Shown: piece after piece, positions 38,888-49,525 of the stretch | Position numbering within the stretch: position 1 is the stretch's first letter | Layout of the letters: every line of letters starts with the position of its first letter | NCBI RefSeq assembly: GCF_003688935.1 | Contig: NZ_REGE01000001.1 | Span: 186,001 to 250,000, forward strand | From: Corynebacterium macginleyi | Lineage (GTDB): Bacteria > Actinomycetota > Actinomycetes > Mycobacteriales > Mycobacteriaceae | DNA length: 64,000 nt | Direction of reading: 5' to 3' | Notes under the pieces: model-generated | What the model saw: only the letters and a program-made list of their open reading frames with translations | What the model was told of the DNA's origin: nothing | Databases searched by the model: none | Position numbers and translations under genes: made by a program

Positions 38888-39184
38888 GTGTCTCAGCCCA
38901 AGTCTCTTCTCGGACCTACCGCAGATTTATGGGATTGGCAGTTGCAAGGTGCGTGCCGCGGTGAAAACTCGGATGTGTTTTATCATCCAGACGGAGAACG
39001 TGGCCGCGCCCGCGCCCAGCGCGAAAACCACGCCAAGGCCATTTGTAATTCTTGCCCAGTTATTGAGATTTGCCGCGAACATGCCCTTCGTTCGGCAGAA
39101 CCGTATGGCGTATGGGGCGGAATGAGCGAGTCTGAGCGCGTCGTGGCACTACGCAATCGCCGCCGCGCAACGGTCAACGCCTAA
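38888..39184 (+). CDS. whcB: WhiB-family Fe-S regulator WhcB
   Basis: 98 residues. Four cysteines C23, C53, C56, C62 (CxxC inside the set) bind a redox-sensitive [4Fe-4S] cluster; the turn is GVWGG and a basic C-terminus (NRRRATVNA) contacts DNA. WhiB proteins act with the primary sigma factor. Position beside sigD matches C. glutamicum whcB (cg0695) and M. tuberculosis whiB3. GTG start with AAAGGAG about 11 nt upstream. Confidence 0.9.
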   Translation: MSQPKSLLGPTADLWDWQLQGACRGENSDVFYHPDGERGRARAQRENHAKAICNSCPVIEICREHALRSAEPYGVWGGMSESERVVALRNRRRATVNA

Positions 39185-39517
39185 CCCCCTACCCCGCGCC
39201 ATTGCGCTGCAGGAGCGTGCCCGGCGGCTGAATAGACCACCAGGCTTAGCTCCCCTTTGGCTTTAGGCAGCGGAGATTAACAGCGCGCCCATGCTATGAG
39301 CATTTTCCTGCTGACACTTTTAGGTACGGCCGCCAGAGGGGTTCTGCCGGAATCTGAGACGCCGTTAAAGATAGTCCGCTAGCACTGGGCCATGTCAACC
39401 GCGGCATCGCACAGCTTCTTATTCCTGCACGGTTCACGTACAACCCAGAAGCCCGCCACGCCCTCCCCAACGAAGAGAGAAGGCGTGGCGGGTTATGGGC
39501 TAGGTTAAGCGCAGGAA
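39185..39517. other. Convergent intergenic region, whcB to groEL
   Basis: About 330 bp, no supported gene. The right part holds an 11-bp perfect hairpin (separate entry). The rest shows no motif that I recognise. Confidence 0.5.
39452..39492. terminator. Hairpin downstream of groEL
   Basis: CCCGCCACGCC (39452-39462) pairs perfectly with GGCGTGGCGGG (39482-39492) around a 19-nt loop. No strong T-run on the minus strand, so it may be a processing or stabilising structure as much as a terminator. Confidence 0.6.
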
Positions 39518-41143
<1,626 letters not shown>

Positions 41144-41437
41144 CTACTTCTCGATGATGGCGAGGATGTCGCGCTGGCTCAGCAGCAAGTACTCTTCGCC
41201 GTCGTACTTCAGCTCGGTGCCGCCGTAGCGGGAGAAGACAACGGTGTCGCCTTCCTTCACGTCCATGGGGATGCGGTCATCGTCATCTTCCCAGCGGCCC
41301 GGGCCGACGGCGATAACGGTTGCTTCCTGCGGCTTTTCCTTTGCGGAGTCCGGGATAACCAGGCCGGATGCGGTGGTGGATTCTGCTTCTACGATCTGTA
41401 CGAGGACGCGGTCCTCAAGCGGCTTAATAGTTGCCAT
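41144..41437 (-). CDS. groES: Co-chaperonin GroES
   Basis: 97 residues, [20 protein letters not shown], mobile loop [17 protein letters not shown] and roof/core [24 protein letters not shown]. Forms the heptameric lid for GroEL. GGAGG 7 nt before the ATG. First gene of groES-groEL1, with CIRCE upstream. Confidence 0.96.
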   Translation of the reverse strand: MATIKPLEDRVLVQIVEAESTTASGLVIPDSAKEKPQEATVIAVGPGRWEDDDDRIPMDVKEGDTVVFSRYGGTELKYDGEEYLLLSQRDILAIIEK

Positions 41438-41549
41438 GATGTTTCCTCCGTATTGTTCGTTTGCGCACCTTAATGGCGCGCGCGTGCCGGTTGTGGATGT
41501 CCAGCACAGCCGTCGTCGCGGGTGAACAACTGTGGGTCAAACAACCTGA

Positions 41550-41576
41550 TTAGCACTCTACCCTCGTGACTGCTAA
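41550..41576. promoter_or_regulatory. CIRCE operator (HrcA site) before groES
   Basis: TTAGCACTC (41550-41558), 9-bp spacer, GACTGCTAA (41568-41576). The classical element is TTAGCACTC-N9-GAGTGCTAA; only one base differs. Heat-shock repressor HrcA should control groES-groEL1. Confidence 0.92.
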
Positions 41577-41613
41577 CCCTCAACAACGACGCGACCTCTG
41601 CTGCCGAGCCACG

Positions 41614-42870
41614 CTACGGCGCCAAGTGTGTCAGGGACACCACGTGCACTCCGCTCGGATGCCAAAAGCTCAGGTTTCCTCCCGTCACGATCATCAAGAC
41701 CGGCGGAACTTCCCACTCAAAACGCTGCGCGAAGGCCTGCAAATTGCTTACCGCCTCCTCAATAATCTCTTGGCTTTGCCCCAATTTAATTTCTACGAAG
41801 ACGGTTCTGCCTGCCAGCTCAAATACCGCATCTACTTCCAGCCCAGAGGCGTCACGGGCGTGAAAAATACGCTTCCCACTGAGCACCGCCAGGTCATGGA
41901 CTACCTGGGATTCAAAAAGCTGTCCGGCAAAGGCAAGGTTGCGCAGTAACTTATCTGGGGACGCGTCCACGGCAGCAGCCGCCAATGCCGGATCCGCCAG
42001 ATGCCTCTTCGGTGCCGTTCGCAGGCTAGCCCGGGAGCGAAGATGAGAGGACCATGCCAATTGTTCTTCCACGATGAAGATGCGCTGCAACGCGGCAAGG
42101 TACTCGCTGACCGTAGCCCTTTGCGCGCCAATATCTGTAGCAATAGAAGAAATGGACTGTTCTGTGGCTACCCCACGGGCAAGCGAACGAATAAGTGTCG
42201 TTACTTTTACCGGGTCCCTTCGCACACCATCGGCGGCGGTGATATCCACGTGGGTCACGGTATCGATATAACTGCGCAGGTTCTCTTGCGCCGCCTCGAC
42301 GGAATAATTCCGGTTAGCGGGCCAGCCGCCATGCGCCATGCGCGTAATGATCCCTGCAACATCTACAACCGTCTCCCCATTCGTCTGCGGGGATTCCTGA
42401 GCTACCAATTCGGCTAATGATACTGCGCCATTAGAATGCCCGGACTCATAAAAACTGAAGGTCTTCATTCGCAGCCTAGCTATGCGCCCCGCGCCCGAGT
42501 GCCTAGATTGTTCCTCCATTGGCGCAGTCGACCCAGTAAGAATGAACTGCCCGGGTGCTTGCCGGCGGTCAATTTCATGCCGCACCAAGTTCCACAACTG
42601 CGGTTTTTCTTGCCACTCATCAAAAACTCGCGGCGTATCCCCCTCCAACGCCAAATCTGGGACGGTGCTGAGCTGCATGTCGAGGTTTAAATCCGTATCC
42701 ACCTGGACAAGACTGCCCGCAATTTGCCGAGCGGTCGCGGATTTCCCACAGCCCTTTGGGCCTTCTATCAACACTCCACCGGACCGCTGCAGGGCTCCAT
42801 GAAGCCGCGAATCTTCTACTCGCGGAAGATACACATAGCCTTCTTGCCCAGTCATTTTAAACCTATCCAT
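41614..42870 (-). CDS. AAA ATPase with DUF4143 domain
   Basis: 418 residues. N-terminal ATPase with Walker A GPKGCGKS (37-44), then a Walker B-like RVFDEWQEKPQLW and sensor ILTGSTAP; the C-terminal DUF4143 has a PD-(D/E)xK-like core (SGLEVDAVFELAGRTVFVEIKLGQ), a nuclease-like fold. These proteins are widespread and accessory; function is not established. ATG at 42870 lies inside the iteron array; an ATG at 42855 (MTGQEGYVYLP) with AGG upstream is equally possible. Confidence 0.85.
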   Translation of the reverse strand: MDRFKMTGQEGYVYLPRVEDSRLHGALQRSGGVLIEGPKGCGKSATARQIAGSLVQVDTDLNLDMQLSTVPDLALEGDTPRVFDEWQEKPQLWNLVRHEIDRRQAPGQFILTGSTAPMEEQSRHSGAGRIARLRMKTFSFYESGHSNGAVSLAELVAQESPQTNGETVVDVAGIITRMAHGGWPANRNYSVEAAQENLRSYIDTVTHVDITAADGVRRDPVKVTTLIRSLARGVATEQSISSIATDIGAQRATVSEYLAALQRIFIVEEQLAWSSHLRSRASLRTAPKRHLADPALAAAAVDASPDKLLRNLAFAGQLFESQVVHDLAVLSGKRIFHARDASGLEVDAVFELAGRTVFVEIKLGQSQEIIEEAVSNLQAFAQRFEWEVPPVLMIVTGGNLSFWHPSGVHVVSLTHLAP

Positions 42871-42974
42871 CAGTTTGAGCGCGTTCTACCCATCAGAATA
42901 TCAGAGTTTCATCCATCAGTTTAAGCGCGTTCTACCCATCAGAATATCGGCGATTCATCCATCAGTTTGTGCGG
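42865..42974. repeat. Iteron-like array: 46-bp tandem units with CCATCAG every 23 bp
   Basis: Two 46-bp units (42865-42910 and 42911-42956, 42 of 46 identical) and a partial third. Inside, CCATCAG recurs at 42867, 42890, 42913, 42936 and 42959, always 23 bp apart, about two helical turns. The array covers the stop of the ABC permease and the start of the DUF4143 ATPase. Confidence 0.85.
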
Positions 42975-44221
42975 ATCTGGGCGGTTGAGCGCAGGAATCC
43001 CGCAAGAATGAGCTTGACGGCGCACAGCGCAAGAAACATTGCGCCAAAAATTAGGCCGAATGGCGCCCACCACACCCCGGCGAGGCCCTCCCACAGCGCG
43101 CCCATCCCGGAATGAGAATCGGCCTGCAGCAGCTGGTTGAGCAGCATCACTACCGTTGCGCTCAAGGCAATGACTATCGCCGCAGCGGTAACGGTCAGGC
43201 AAAAGGCTTCTCCCACCTGCACCCGTGCCCACGCCGCCGGTGAGGCGCCCGCCAACCGCAGGCCGCGTACATCGTTGGCGATGCGCGAGCGCATGATGAG
43301 TGAGGTCAGCACCGCACCAACGATGCTCGGGGCAACGACAGGGCCGAGAAATGCCGCGAAGACTCGCCCCGATGACAAGGTGTCGAGGCTTTCCGTACCC
43401 TTGAACATCATCACCCCAGAGCCCACCGCGACGATCAGGCCACCGAGCAGCACCCACGGCACGATATGGGGAACGGAAAAGCGGCGGCGCACCCGCACAT
43501 TGGCCCCGGCGATGCCGCACAGGCGCGTCCATTGGTCCAGGGCGGGCATCAGCCACGGCGTCATGAGTGCCACCAGGATGACTAGCCCCATGGAAGCGGC
43601 GAGGCTATCGCCCGGATCCTCTATCTGCAGGCAGCCGTACACGGTACCGCCTACCAAACCTGCGGCCACAAGGCAGCGCAGCACTACCCACACCGGGCGC
43701 GGTTCCACTCGCGGGCGAAAGACCCGGCGCAGCGGTATGAGGGCACCGCAGACCGCCGATGCCACGCACACGTCCACGGCGATGCGGATGACCAGCGGGG
43801 TAATGGCCAATTCCGGCATGGGAATCTTGTCGCTGCGAAAGGCCGCGGCCATGGGCTCGACAAACAGGCGCGCCGGGAAAGTCCCGATGAGCGCCGCGAT
43901 AGCGCTTACCGCACTGACCTGCCCCACGATGAAGCTATTGATCATCCACCCGGGCATGCCAATCATGCGCCACGAGCGGTAGACGGGTTCGCGTTCCTCA
44001 ATGATCAGCCGCATCTGCGACAACGTAATCAACACGACGGCACAGACCGCCATGCCCAGCACGGTACCACCGAGAGGCCCCGTGGGATCATCGTCCGCGT
44101 CCGAGGTGGCTACCAGCATCGATACCGCCAGCGCGCACGCGGCCGATGAGACCACCATGGTCAGCGCAACGGCAAGCCAGGATAGCCAATTGCTTTGTAA
44201 ATCCTTGAGCCACACCAGCAT
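42962..44221 (-). CDS. ABC transporter permease (FtsX/MacB-like)
   Basis: 419 residues, about eight to ten membrane segments. Start at MLVWLKDLQSNW, where GGAGG lies 7 nt upstream; an upstream in-frame start falls inside the ATPase gene. Resembles lantibiotic/antimicrobial-peptide-type permeases with repeated FtsX-like blocks: GMPGWMINSFIVGQV and RGLRLAGASPAAWARVQVGEAF. Substrate unknown; two-component system divergent upstream suggests response to an envelope-active compound. Confidence 0.8.
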   Translation of the reverse strand: MLVWLKDLQSNWLSWLAVALTMVVSSAACALAVSMLVATSDADDDPTGPLGGTVLGMAVCAVVLITLSQMRLIIEEREPVYRSWRMIGMPGWMINSFIVGQVSAVSAIAALIGTFPARLFVEPMAAAFRSDKIPMPELAITPLVIRIAVDVCVASAVCGALIPLRRVFRPRVEPRPVWVVLRCLVAAGLVGGTVYGCLQIEDPGDSLAASMGLVILVALMTPWLMPALDQWTRLCGIAGANVRVRRRFSVPHIVPWVLLGGLIVAVGSGVMMFKGTESLDTLSSGRVFAAFLGPVVAPSIVGAVLTSLIMRSRIANDVRGLRLAGASPAAWARVQVGEAFCLTVTAAAIVIALSATVVMLLNQLLQADSHSGMGALWEGLAGVWWAPFGLIFGAMFLALCAVKLILAGFLRSTAQIRTN

Positions 44222-44810
44222 GGTTGGCCTCCTGGAGCTCAATGATGCGGTCGGCGGCCTCCGCGGCAAGGCGCGAGTGGGTCACCATGACCACCGCGGC
44301 CCCGCCCCGTGCGGCGGTGCGGAGATGGGTGAGGACGAGCTGGGCGGTGGCATCGTCAAGCGCGCCCGTAGGCTCATCAGCAAAGATATACGGCGCACCG
44401 GCCAGCAAGGCGCGCGCAACGGCAACGCGCTGCTGCTGGCCGCCGGAAAGCTGCGCGGGCAGGCGGCGCTCCAGCCCGTCAAGTCCCAGAGACGCAAAGG
44501 TTTTCTGCACCTCCTCGCGGGTGCAGCGCCGGCCGGAAAAGTGCGCGGTCAACGTGGCATTTTTGCGGGCGTTGAGCGATTCCAGCAGGTTATAGTCCTG
44601 GAATACGAAGGCGCGCTCCGTGCGGCCTGGCGCGTTAACTGTGCCAGAACTGGGCTTATCCAGCCCGGAAAGCAGGTTCAACAGCGTGGTCTTGCCGCTA
44701 CCGGATGGCCCCATAATCGCGACAAATTCCCCCGGCTCGATGCTTAAGTTCACCTCGGCAAGTGCAGGATGGGTGCCGTAGCGCTTGCTCAGATTCTGTG
44801 CTTTTAACAT
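44088..44810 (-). CDS. ABC transporter ATP-binding protein (MacB/LolD-like)
   Basis: 240 residues from MLKAQNLSKRYG. Walker A GPSGSGKTT, Q-loop FVFQDYNLL, signature LSGGQQQRV, Walker B IFADEPTGALDD, H-loop MVTHSR. Energises the permease encoded next. Its frame runs on past the usual end (DRIIELQEA) and overlaps the permease by 134 bp, adding about 45 non-conserved residues; the product may be real or the stop displaced by mutation. Start could be an ATG three codons upstream. Confidence 0.85.
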   Translation of the reverse strand: MLKAQNLSKRYGTHPALAEVNLSIEPGEFVAIMGPSGSGKTTLLNLLSGLDKPSSGTVNAPGRTERAFVFQDYNLLESLNARKNATLTAHFSGRRCTREEVQKTFASLGLDGLERRLPAQLSGGQQQRVAVARALLAGAPYIFADEPTGALDDATAQLVLTHLRTAARGGAAVVMVTHSRLAAEAADRIIELQEANHAGVAQGFTKQLAILACRCADHGGLIGRVRAGGIDAGSHLGRGR

Positions 44811-44868
44811 GCCTCCCATTCCACCGGTCACGTCCCACACGCGCGATGGGGAAGGCTGCCCAGAAAAT

Positions 44869-44886
44869 AGTGGAGCTAACTCTACT
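44869..44886. promoter_or_regulatory. Inverted repeat between the ABC genes and the two-component system
   Basis: AGTGGAG-ctaa-CTCTACT: 7-bp arms with one mismatch, 4-bp spacer, 37 bp before the kinase start and about 60 bp before the ATPase start. The place and form fit an operator of the NarL-type regulator encoded alongside. Confidence 0.5.
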
Positions 44887-44922
44887 GCCACCACCCCGGC
44901 GCGGCGGCTAGGCTGAACAGAT

Positions 44923-46119
44923 ATGCGAACTGTCAAGGCCAATGCGTGGAGCCTCGTCCTCGGTGTGCTCGCGCTTCCGGGACTGGTGGTCTCCGTACTC
45001 ATGCTGCCGTGGATTCCGCTGGTAGCCCGCGCCGCGGAGTTTATCGGCCGCTGTGGTGCGAGGTGGATGGGCGTTGATATTCCCCCGCGACGGGCCAACC
45101 GTTGGTTTGATTGGCAGCAGTTTTACCACCTCCTACTGCAACTTCTTATTTGCGTGGCCTGCTTTGCCAACTGGGTCTTTGTCGGTTTTGTCGCGGGCGT
45201 ACTGGTTACCGCGCCGTTTATTCCGCAGGCCGAGTTCAACGTCGGCGAGTGGACCACCGATAATCGCCCATTGATTTTTGTCGTGTGCTGGCTCGCGGCC
45301 ACCGTGCTCTTCGTCCTACTGGTGGTGCTCAACCGCCTGCTGGTCAAGGCCTCCATTTCTTTGACCTGGCTCGCGCTGAGCCCTTCTGCGCAGGAGTTGG
45401 CGGCCTCGCGCGCCACTCTTATTGATGCCTTTTCGGGCGAGCGCCGCCGCATCGAGCGCGAGCTCCACGACGGTCCGCAGCAGTACCTGACCGCGCTCAA
45501 GCTCAACCTGGCGGCGGCCAAGCTGCAGGCCCCGCCCGAGGCTCAGCAGGTGCTTGCCGATGCCGAACACAACGCCACCCATGCCCTATCCGCCCTGCGT
45601 GCTACCGTGCGTGGCATTGCACCACAGGTGCTTTTCGATGACGGCCTCATCCCCGCACTCGATGAGCTCTTAGCCCACAGCGGGCTCGACGCGGAATTGC
45701 ACGTCGATGGCGCGGAACGCTCCATTGAGGAAACGACAGCGCTACTGGCCTACCACACGGTAGCAGAGGCACTAACCAACGCATCCACCCACGGCGGGGC
45801 CACCGCCGCCACCGTGTCCATCTCTTTTGGCGACGATCTTCGCCTGAGTGTCCACGATAACGGCACCGGCGACCTCTCCGAAGGAGGAGTCCCTAGTGCG
45901 TCCGGCCCCGCGCATTCCCGTGTCGGCACTGGTACCCGCGCCGATACGGGTGGCGAAGCGACTAGCGCAAAGACCACGGGGGCGACTGCGGGCACTGGGT
46001 TGGCCGGGCTGCACGAGCGGGCAGCGGCACTAGGAGGCAGCGTCGACTTCTTCCCTGCTCACACAGAGGGACAAGGAGCAACCTTAACCATGTCACTACC
46101 GCTAAAGGAGGCCCGATGA
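44923..46119 (+). CDS. NarL-family sensor histidine kinase
   Basis: 398 residues. About four membrane segments (10-35, 68-100, 118-140), then HisKA_3: RRRIERELHDGPQQYL with phospho-acceptor H182, and HATPase: AVAEALTNASTHGGAT-type VAEALTNASTHGG (N box), DNGTGD, GTGLAGLHERAAALGG. A Gly/Ala/Thr/Ser-rich low-complexity insert of about 40 residues splits the ATPase lid. -10-like TAGGCT lies 8 nt before the ATG, so probably leaderless. Coupled by ATGA to its response regulator and divergent from an ABC transporter it likely controls. Confidence 0.88.
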   Translation: MRTVKANAWSLVLGVLALPGLVVSVLMLPWIPLVARAAEFIGRCGARWMGVDIPPRRANRWFDWQQFYHLLLQLLICVACFANWVFVGFVAGVLVTAPFIPQAEFNVGEWTTDNRPLIFVVCWLAATVLFVLLVVLNRLLVKASISLTWLALSPSAQELAASRATLIDAFSGERRRIERELHDGPQQYLTALKLNLAAAKLQAPPEAQQVLADAEHNATHALSALRATVRGIAPQVLFDDGLIPALDELLAHSGLDAELHVDGAERSIEETTALLAYHTVAEALTNASTHGGATAATVSISFGDDLRLSVHDNGTGDLSEGGVPSASGPAHSRVGTGTRADTGGEATSAKTTGATAGTGLAGLHERAAALGGSVDFFPAHTEGQGATLTMSLPLKEAR

Positions 46120-46751
46120 AACTCTTATTGGCAGAGGATTCTGCCCTCTTGCGCGCCGGGCTAGAACAGCTTCTGACGGTACTGGGCCATAGCGTAACCG
46201 CCGTCAACGATGCCGAGGAATTGCGCGCCTGCGCGGGCAGTGATGACTTCGATCTGATCATTAGCGATGTCCGCATGCCGCCTACCATGAATGATGATGG
46301 GCTGTGTGCCGTGCACGATGTGCGGGCGGCAGACCCGTCGCAGCCGGTGGTCGTGCTCAGCCAGTACGTGGCGGCGAGCTACTTAGACCGACTCTTAGAG
46401 CACGGCGGATTCGGCTACCTGCTCAAAGAGCGCGTATCTGATGTGGACGAATTCGTGCACACCCTCGAGGAAGTGGCGGGCGGCGGTACCGTCGTCGACC
46501 CAGAAGTGGTCACCGCCCTGCTATCCGCGCGGCGCACGGGGCTGAGCCAATTAACCGCCCGTGAACGCGAGGTTTTGGGGCTCATGGCACAAGGTTTGAG
46601 CAATCAAGAAATTGAAGACGCGCTGGTATTAACCGCAGGGGCGGTAAGCAAACATGTGTCCAATATTTTTCTCAAACTCGGATTTCGGCCCGAGGATGCC
46701 AACCGCCGCGTCAAGGCCGTGCTGATGTGGCTGCGCCACACCGAGCGTTAA
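46116..46751 (+). CDS. NarL/LuxR-family response regulator
   Basis: 211 residues. Receiver domain: LLLAEDSALLRAGL with acidic pocket E7/D8, phosphorylation site D51 in LIISDVRMPP, conserved Thr/Ser and Lys in VVLSQY and LLKERV. LuxR-type HTH at about 145-205: LTAREREVLGLMAQGLSNQE and VSKHVSNIFLKLGF. Pairs with the kinase; the inverted repeat at 44869 is the likely local target. Confidence 0.9.
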   Translation: MKLLLAEDSALLRAGLEQLLTVLGHSVTAVNDAEELRACAGSDDFDLIISDVRMPPTMNDDGLCAVHDVRAADPSQPVVVLSQYVAASYLDRLLEHGGFGYLLKERVSDVDEFVHTLEEVAGGGTVVDPEVVTALLSARRTGLSQLTAREREVLGLMAQGLSNQEIEDALVLTAGAVSKHVSNIFLKLGFRPEDANRRVKAVLMWLRHTER

Positions 46752-46759
46752 AGGCGTGC

Positions 46760-47188
46760 TTATGCGCTCTTCGTGGAGTTGATGACCGCAGCGCGCCAGA
46801 GCGTGTACTCGTCGGGGAAATCCTCGCGGTAGTTTTTCACCGCGCGGATGCCGCGCTCGACGGAAGCGATGACCTCGTCGATGGAGTCCTCCACACCCTC
46901 TGCATCTACGAAGATGACCGGGCCGCTGATAGCGCGGATGGGATCTTGCAAAAAGGCGGAGTTTCCCGTGTCTGCGGCATTGCGCGCTAAGGAAGCCACC
47001 GGATTGGGATCGGCACCTTCCTGCTTGGCCTCTGGGTTGTAGAGCGCGGCGTAAGTTGTGCCATCATCCTGAAATACGACAGAGACGCGACCCTCGATGG
47101 TGCCGCCCAAGAACTGATTGGCGTGTTCTAATTCGAACTCGATTTTTCGGCACGTGAGATCGGGATTGACGAGGAAACCAACGGTCAT
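46760..47188 (-). CDS. Hypothetical protein with DUF3846-like pattern
   Basis: 142 residues, acidic, no signal peptide or membrane segment. The middle reads YAALYNPEAKQEGADPNPVASLARNA and AISGPVIFVDAEG, like DUF3846 (LYxNEEGxxxxxPxNxxA... IxGxxvxxG). No function known. Ribosome site AAAGGAG precedes the ATG. Upstream of it on the same strand, after a 90-bp gap, is tsaD. Confidence 0.6.
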   Translation of the reverse strand: MTVGFLVNPDLTCRKIEFELEHANQFLGGTIEGRVSVVFQDDGTTYAALYNPEAKQEGADPNPVASLARNAADTGNSAFLQDPIRAISGPVIFVDAEGVEDSIDEVIASVERGIRAVKNYREDFPDEYTLWRAAVINSTKSA

Positions 47189-47277
47189 AAGAGAAAGCTC
47201 CTTTAAAGCCGAGAGGGCGTGAACGCGTTAAAGATTACCGCTGACTCCGCTACCCCGCAGTGCGAGGAAGAAGAATT

Positions 47278-48321
47278 TTAGGTTAACTGTGGCTCTTCCA
47301 CATCCAGTTGCGTGTCAGTGCCAATATCAAGGCTCGACGGCGCAGCCCCCTCATGAATGAGCTGGGCACCGAGGGCAGCGATCATCACGCCGTTATCGGT
47401 ACACAGGTTAAACCGCGGCACGCGCAGCTCCACCCCGGCGGCGTTGCAACGCTCGGCGGCCAGCTCCCGGAGCCGGGAATTAGCCACAACGCCACCACCA
47501 AGCAACAACACCTTCGCCCCGGTATCCTCACAAGCACGAATGGCTTTAGCGGTGAGCACATCTGCCACGGCCTCTTGGAACGAGGCGCATACATCCTCCA
47601 CGGAGATGGTCTCGCCGGCCTTTTCGGCGCGCTCCACATAGCGCGCAACGGATGTCTTTAGCCCCGAGAAAGAAAAATCATGCCGGTGCTCACCACGTAG
47701 ATCCTCGGCGCGCGACATGCCGCGCGGGAAATCGATGGTGGGCTTTCCGCGGGAAGCCAGCTTATCGATGACTGGCCCACCCGGGTACCCCAATCCTAGG
47801 AGTCGGGAGACTTTGTCGTAGGCCTCACCGGCGGCATCATCAAGCGTGGAGCCTAACTCGCGCATGGGCTTTCCCACGGCCTCAACTTCGAGCAACTGCG
47901 TGTGCCCGCCGGAGACCAACAGCGCGACCGAGTGCGGCAGGCTCTCGCCCTCGAGGTTGGCCACGGCCACGTGTCCGCCGAGGTGGTTAACGCCATAAAA
48001 GGGCACGCCCCACGCGGCAGCATAAGCCTTGGCGGCGGAAGCACCCACGAGCAGGGCGCCAGCCAGACCAGGGCCCACGGTAGCGGCAATGGCATCGGGC
48101 TTATCGATGCTCGCCTCTTCCAATGCCGCCCGCATCACCTGCGGCATGGCCTCTAGATGGGCCCGGGAGGCGATCTCGGGCACCACGCCGCCAAAGCGCG
48201 CATGCTGCTGCATCGACGAAGCAACGGCATTGGCGATGATCTCCATGTGGCCGTCCTGCTCCAGCTCGACGATGCCCACGCCGGTCTCATCGCAGGAGGA
48301 CTCGATGCCCATGACCTTCAT
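47278..48321 (-). CDS. tsaD: tRNA threonylcarbamoyladenosine synthase subunit TsaD
   Basis: 347 residues. Kae1/TsaD transfers threonylcarbamoyl to A37 of ANN-decoding tRNAs together with TsaB and TsaE. Conserved: [32 protein letters not shown] (metal histidine), [35 protein letters not shown] and [10 protein letters not shown]. Last gene of tsaB-rimI-tsaD; overlaps rimI by 1 bp (TAATG). Confidence 0.96.
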   Translation of the reverse strand: MKVMGIESSCDETGVGIVELEQDGHMEIIANAVASSMQQHARFGGVVPEIASRAHLEAMPQVMRAALEEASIDKPDAIAATVGPGLAGALLVGASAAKAYAAAWGVPFYGVNHLGGHVAVANLEGESLPHSVALLVSGGHTQLLEVEAVGKPMRELGSTLDDAAGEAYDKVSRLLGLGYPGGPVIDKLASRGKPTIDFPRGMSRAEDLRGEHRHDFSFSGLKTSVARYVERAEKAGETISVEDVCASFQEAVADVLTAKAIRACEDTGAKVLLLGGGVVANSRLRELAAERCNAAGVELRVPRFNLCTDNGVMIAALGAQLIHEGAAPSSLDIGTDTQLDVEEPQLT

Positions 48322-48854
48322 TACTGCTCCTTTGCTTCACGCTGGCTTAGCTGCGGGGTATGGCTGGGGGTTTGGCTAGGGCGCATCATGACGTGCGCAT
48401 CCGCCCCGGAGGGCTGATAGTAATTGCGGCGGATCCCCTCGATGTTAAAGCCATAGCGCCGGTATAGCTCGATGGCGGGATCGTTTCCCACGCGCACCTC
48501 TAAAAAGATGGGCGCGCTTTTGACGTCCGCGATATGGCAAATATTCTCCATCATCATGCGTGCTATGCCGCGTCGCTGGGCCTTAGGATCAACGCCTATG
48601 GTGTGGATCTCGAACTCTGGGTCTGCGACTGGGCCCATCATGCCAATGCCGGCATAGCCCCAAAGGACGGGTTTTTCACCATCCTCCGGCACCGCGGGGT
48701 CCAAAGCGCCTTCCACTCCGAGGTAGAAGGTGAAGGGCTGGGCCATTTCTTGCTTAAATATCGCTTCCGTCCACGGGGTTTCACCAGGAAATAGTACCTT
48801 CTCCAGCTCAGCGCAGCGTGGTGCATCGGCGGGAGTAAGCTCGCGCAGGTTCAC
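48321..48854 (-). CDS. rimI: Ribosomal-protein alanine N-acetyltransferase
   Basis: 177 residues. GNAT fold with acetyl-CoA loop [17 protein letters not shown] and [28 protein letters not shown]. Acetylates the N-terminus of ribosomal protein S18 and probably others. A C-terminal extension after DAHVMMR is not conserved. Lies between tsaB and tsaD with overlaps of 4 and 1 bp. Confidence 0.93.
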   Translation of the reverse strand: MNLRELTPADAPRCAELEKVLFPGETPWTEAIFKQEMAQPFTFYLGVEGALDPAVPEDGEKPVLWGYAGIGMMGPVADPEFEIHTIGVDPKAQRRGIARMMMENICHIADVKSAPIFLEVRVGNDPAIELYRRYGFNIEGIRRNYYQPSGADAHVMMRPSQTPSHTPQLSQREAKEQ

Positions 48855-49525
48855 AGGCGCACCTCTGGAATCGCGGCCGAAAGTCGCTGCTTTTTAGGTG
48901 GAACCGCATCGGGGCGGCGCAGGTACATCGGCACGAATGGCTCCGGATCCGCAGCGAGCAGCGCGACGGCTACCAAAGCCCCGGCAGTGGGCGCGGCTTC
49001 ACTGCGTGGCAGCGCAGCAAGTTCCTCCGGCAACTGCTCAGCCAGCTTCTCAGGGATGACCACTCGTGCGACATCCGGCACGGTTAGCTTCCCCGGCTTC
49101 GATACGTTCGGACCCGCAACGCGTTGTCCTGCGCGGTAGGTGGCCCAATAAATTTCCTTGCGGCGGGCGTCGGTGGCAACTAAGGTCGCATCCTCGTTAC
49201 CAGCCTCTGCTAGCGCAGCGTGCGCGATGGCATCATGGGTGCACACGCCGTGAAGAGGGATACAAAGGGCATCAGCAAGCGCCTGCGCCGTGGCCATACC
49301 GACGCGCAGTCCGGTAAAAGGACCAGGGCCCACGCCCGCCACAATAGCGTCGAGATTCCCGAATTCCAGCCCCGCCTCGCCCATCACCTCGAGGATGGTG
49401 GGCATGAGCCGTTCATTGTGGGCGCGCGTATCAGCTACAATGCGCTGCGTGGTCCGCCCTGATTCGGTGTCGACTACCCCGGTGACCAGAGCGGTCGTCG
49501 CCGTATCAATGGCCAAGACGCGCAT
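48851..49525 (-). CDS. tsaB: tRNA threonylcarbamoyladenosine complex subunit TsaB
   Basis: 224 residues from MRVLAIDTATTALVTGV. Inactive Kae1-like partner that binds TsaD and TsaE. Contains HNERLMPTILEVM and DAIVAGVGPGPFTGLRVGMATAQAL. Start chosen at 49525, whose ATG overlaps the stop of the upstream gene (TAATG); a few extra residues are possible but unsupported. Confidence 0.94.
   Translation of the reverse strand: MRVLAIDTATTALVTGVVDTESGRTTQRIVADTRAHNERLMPTILEVMGEAGLEFGNLDAIVAGVGPGPFTGLRVGMATAQALADALCIPLHGVCTHDAIAHAALAEAGNEDATLVATDARRKEIYWATYRAGQRVAGPNVSKPGKLTVPDVARVVIPEKLAEQLPEELAALPRSEAAPTAGALVAVALLAADPEPFVPMYLRRPDAVPPKKQRLSAAIPEVRL

Noticed and set aside
44811..45098. Long N-terminal extension of the ABC ATPase
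   Set aside because: Runs through the divergent promoter and antisense to the kinase; ATPase homology begins at MLKAQNL.
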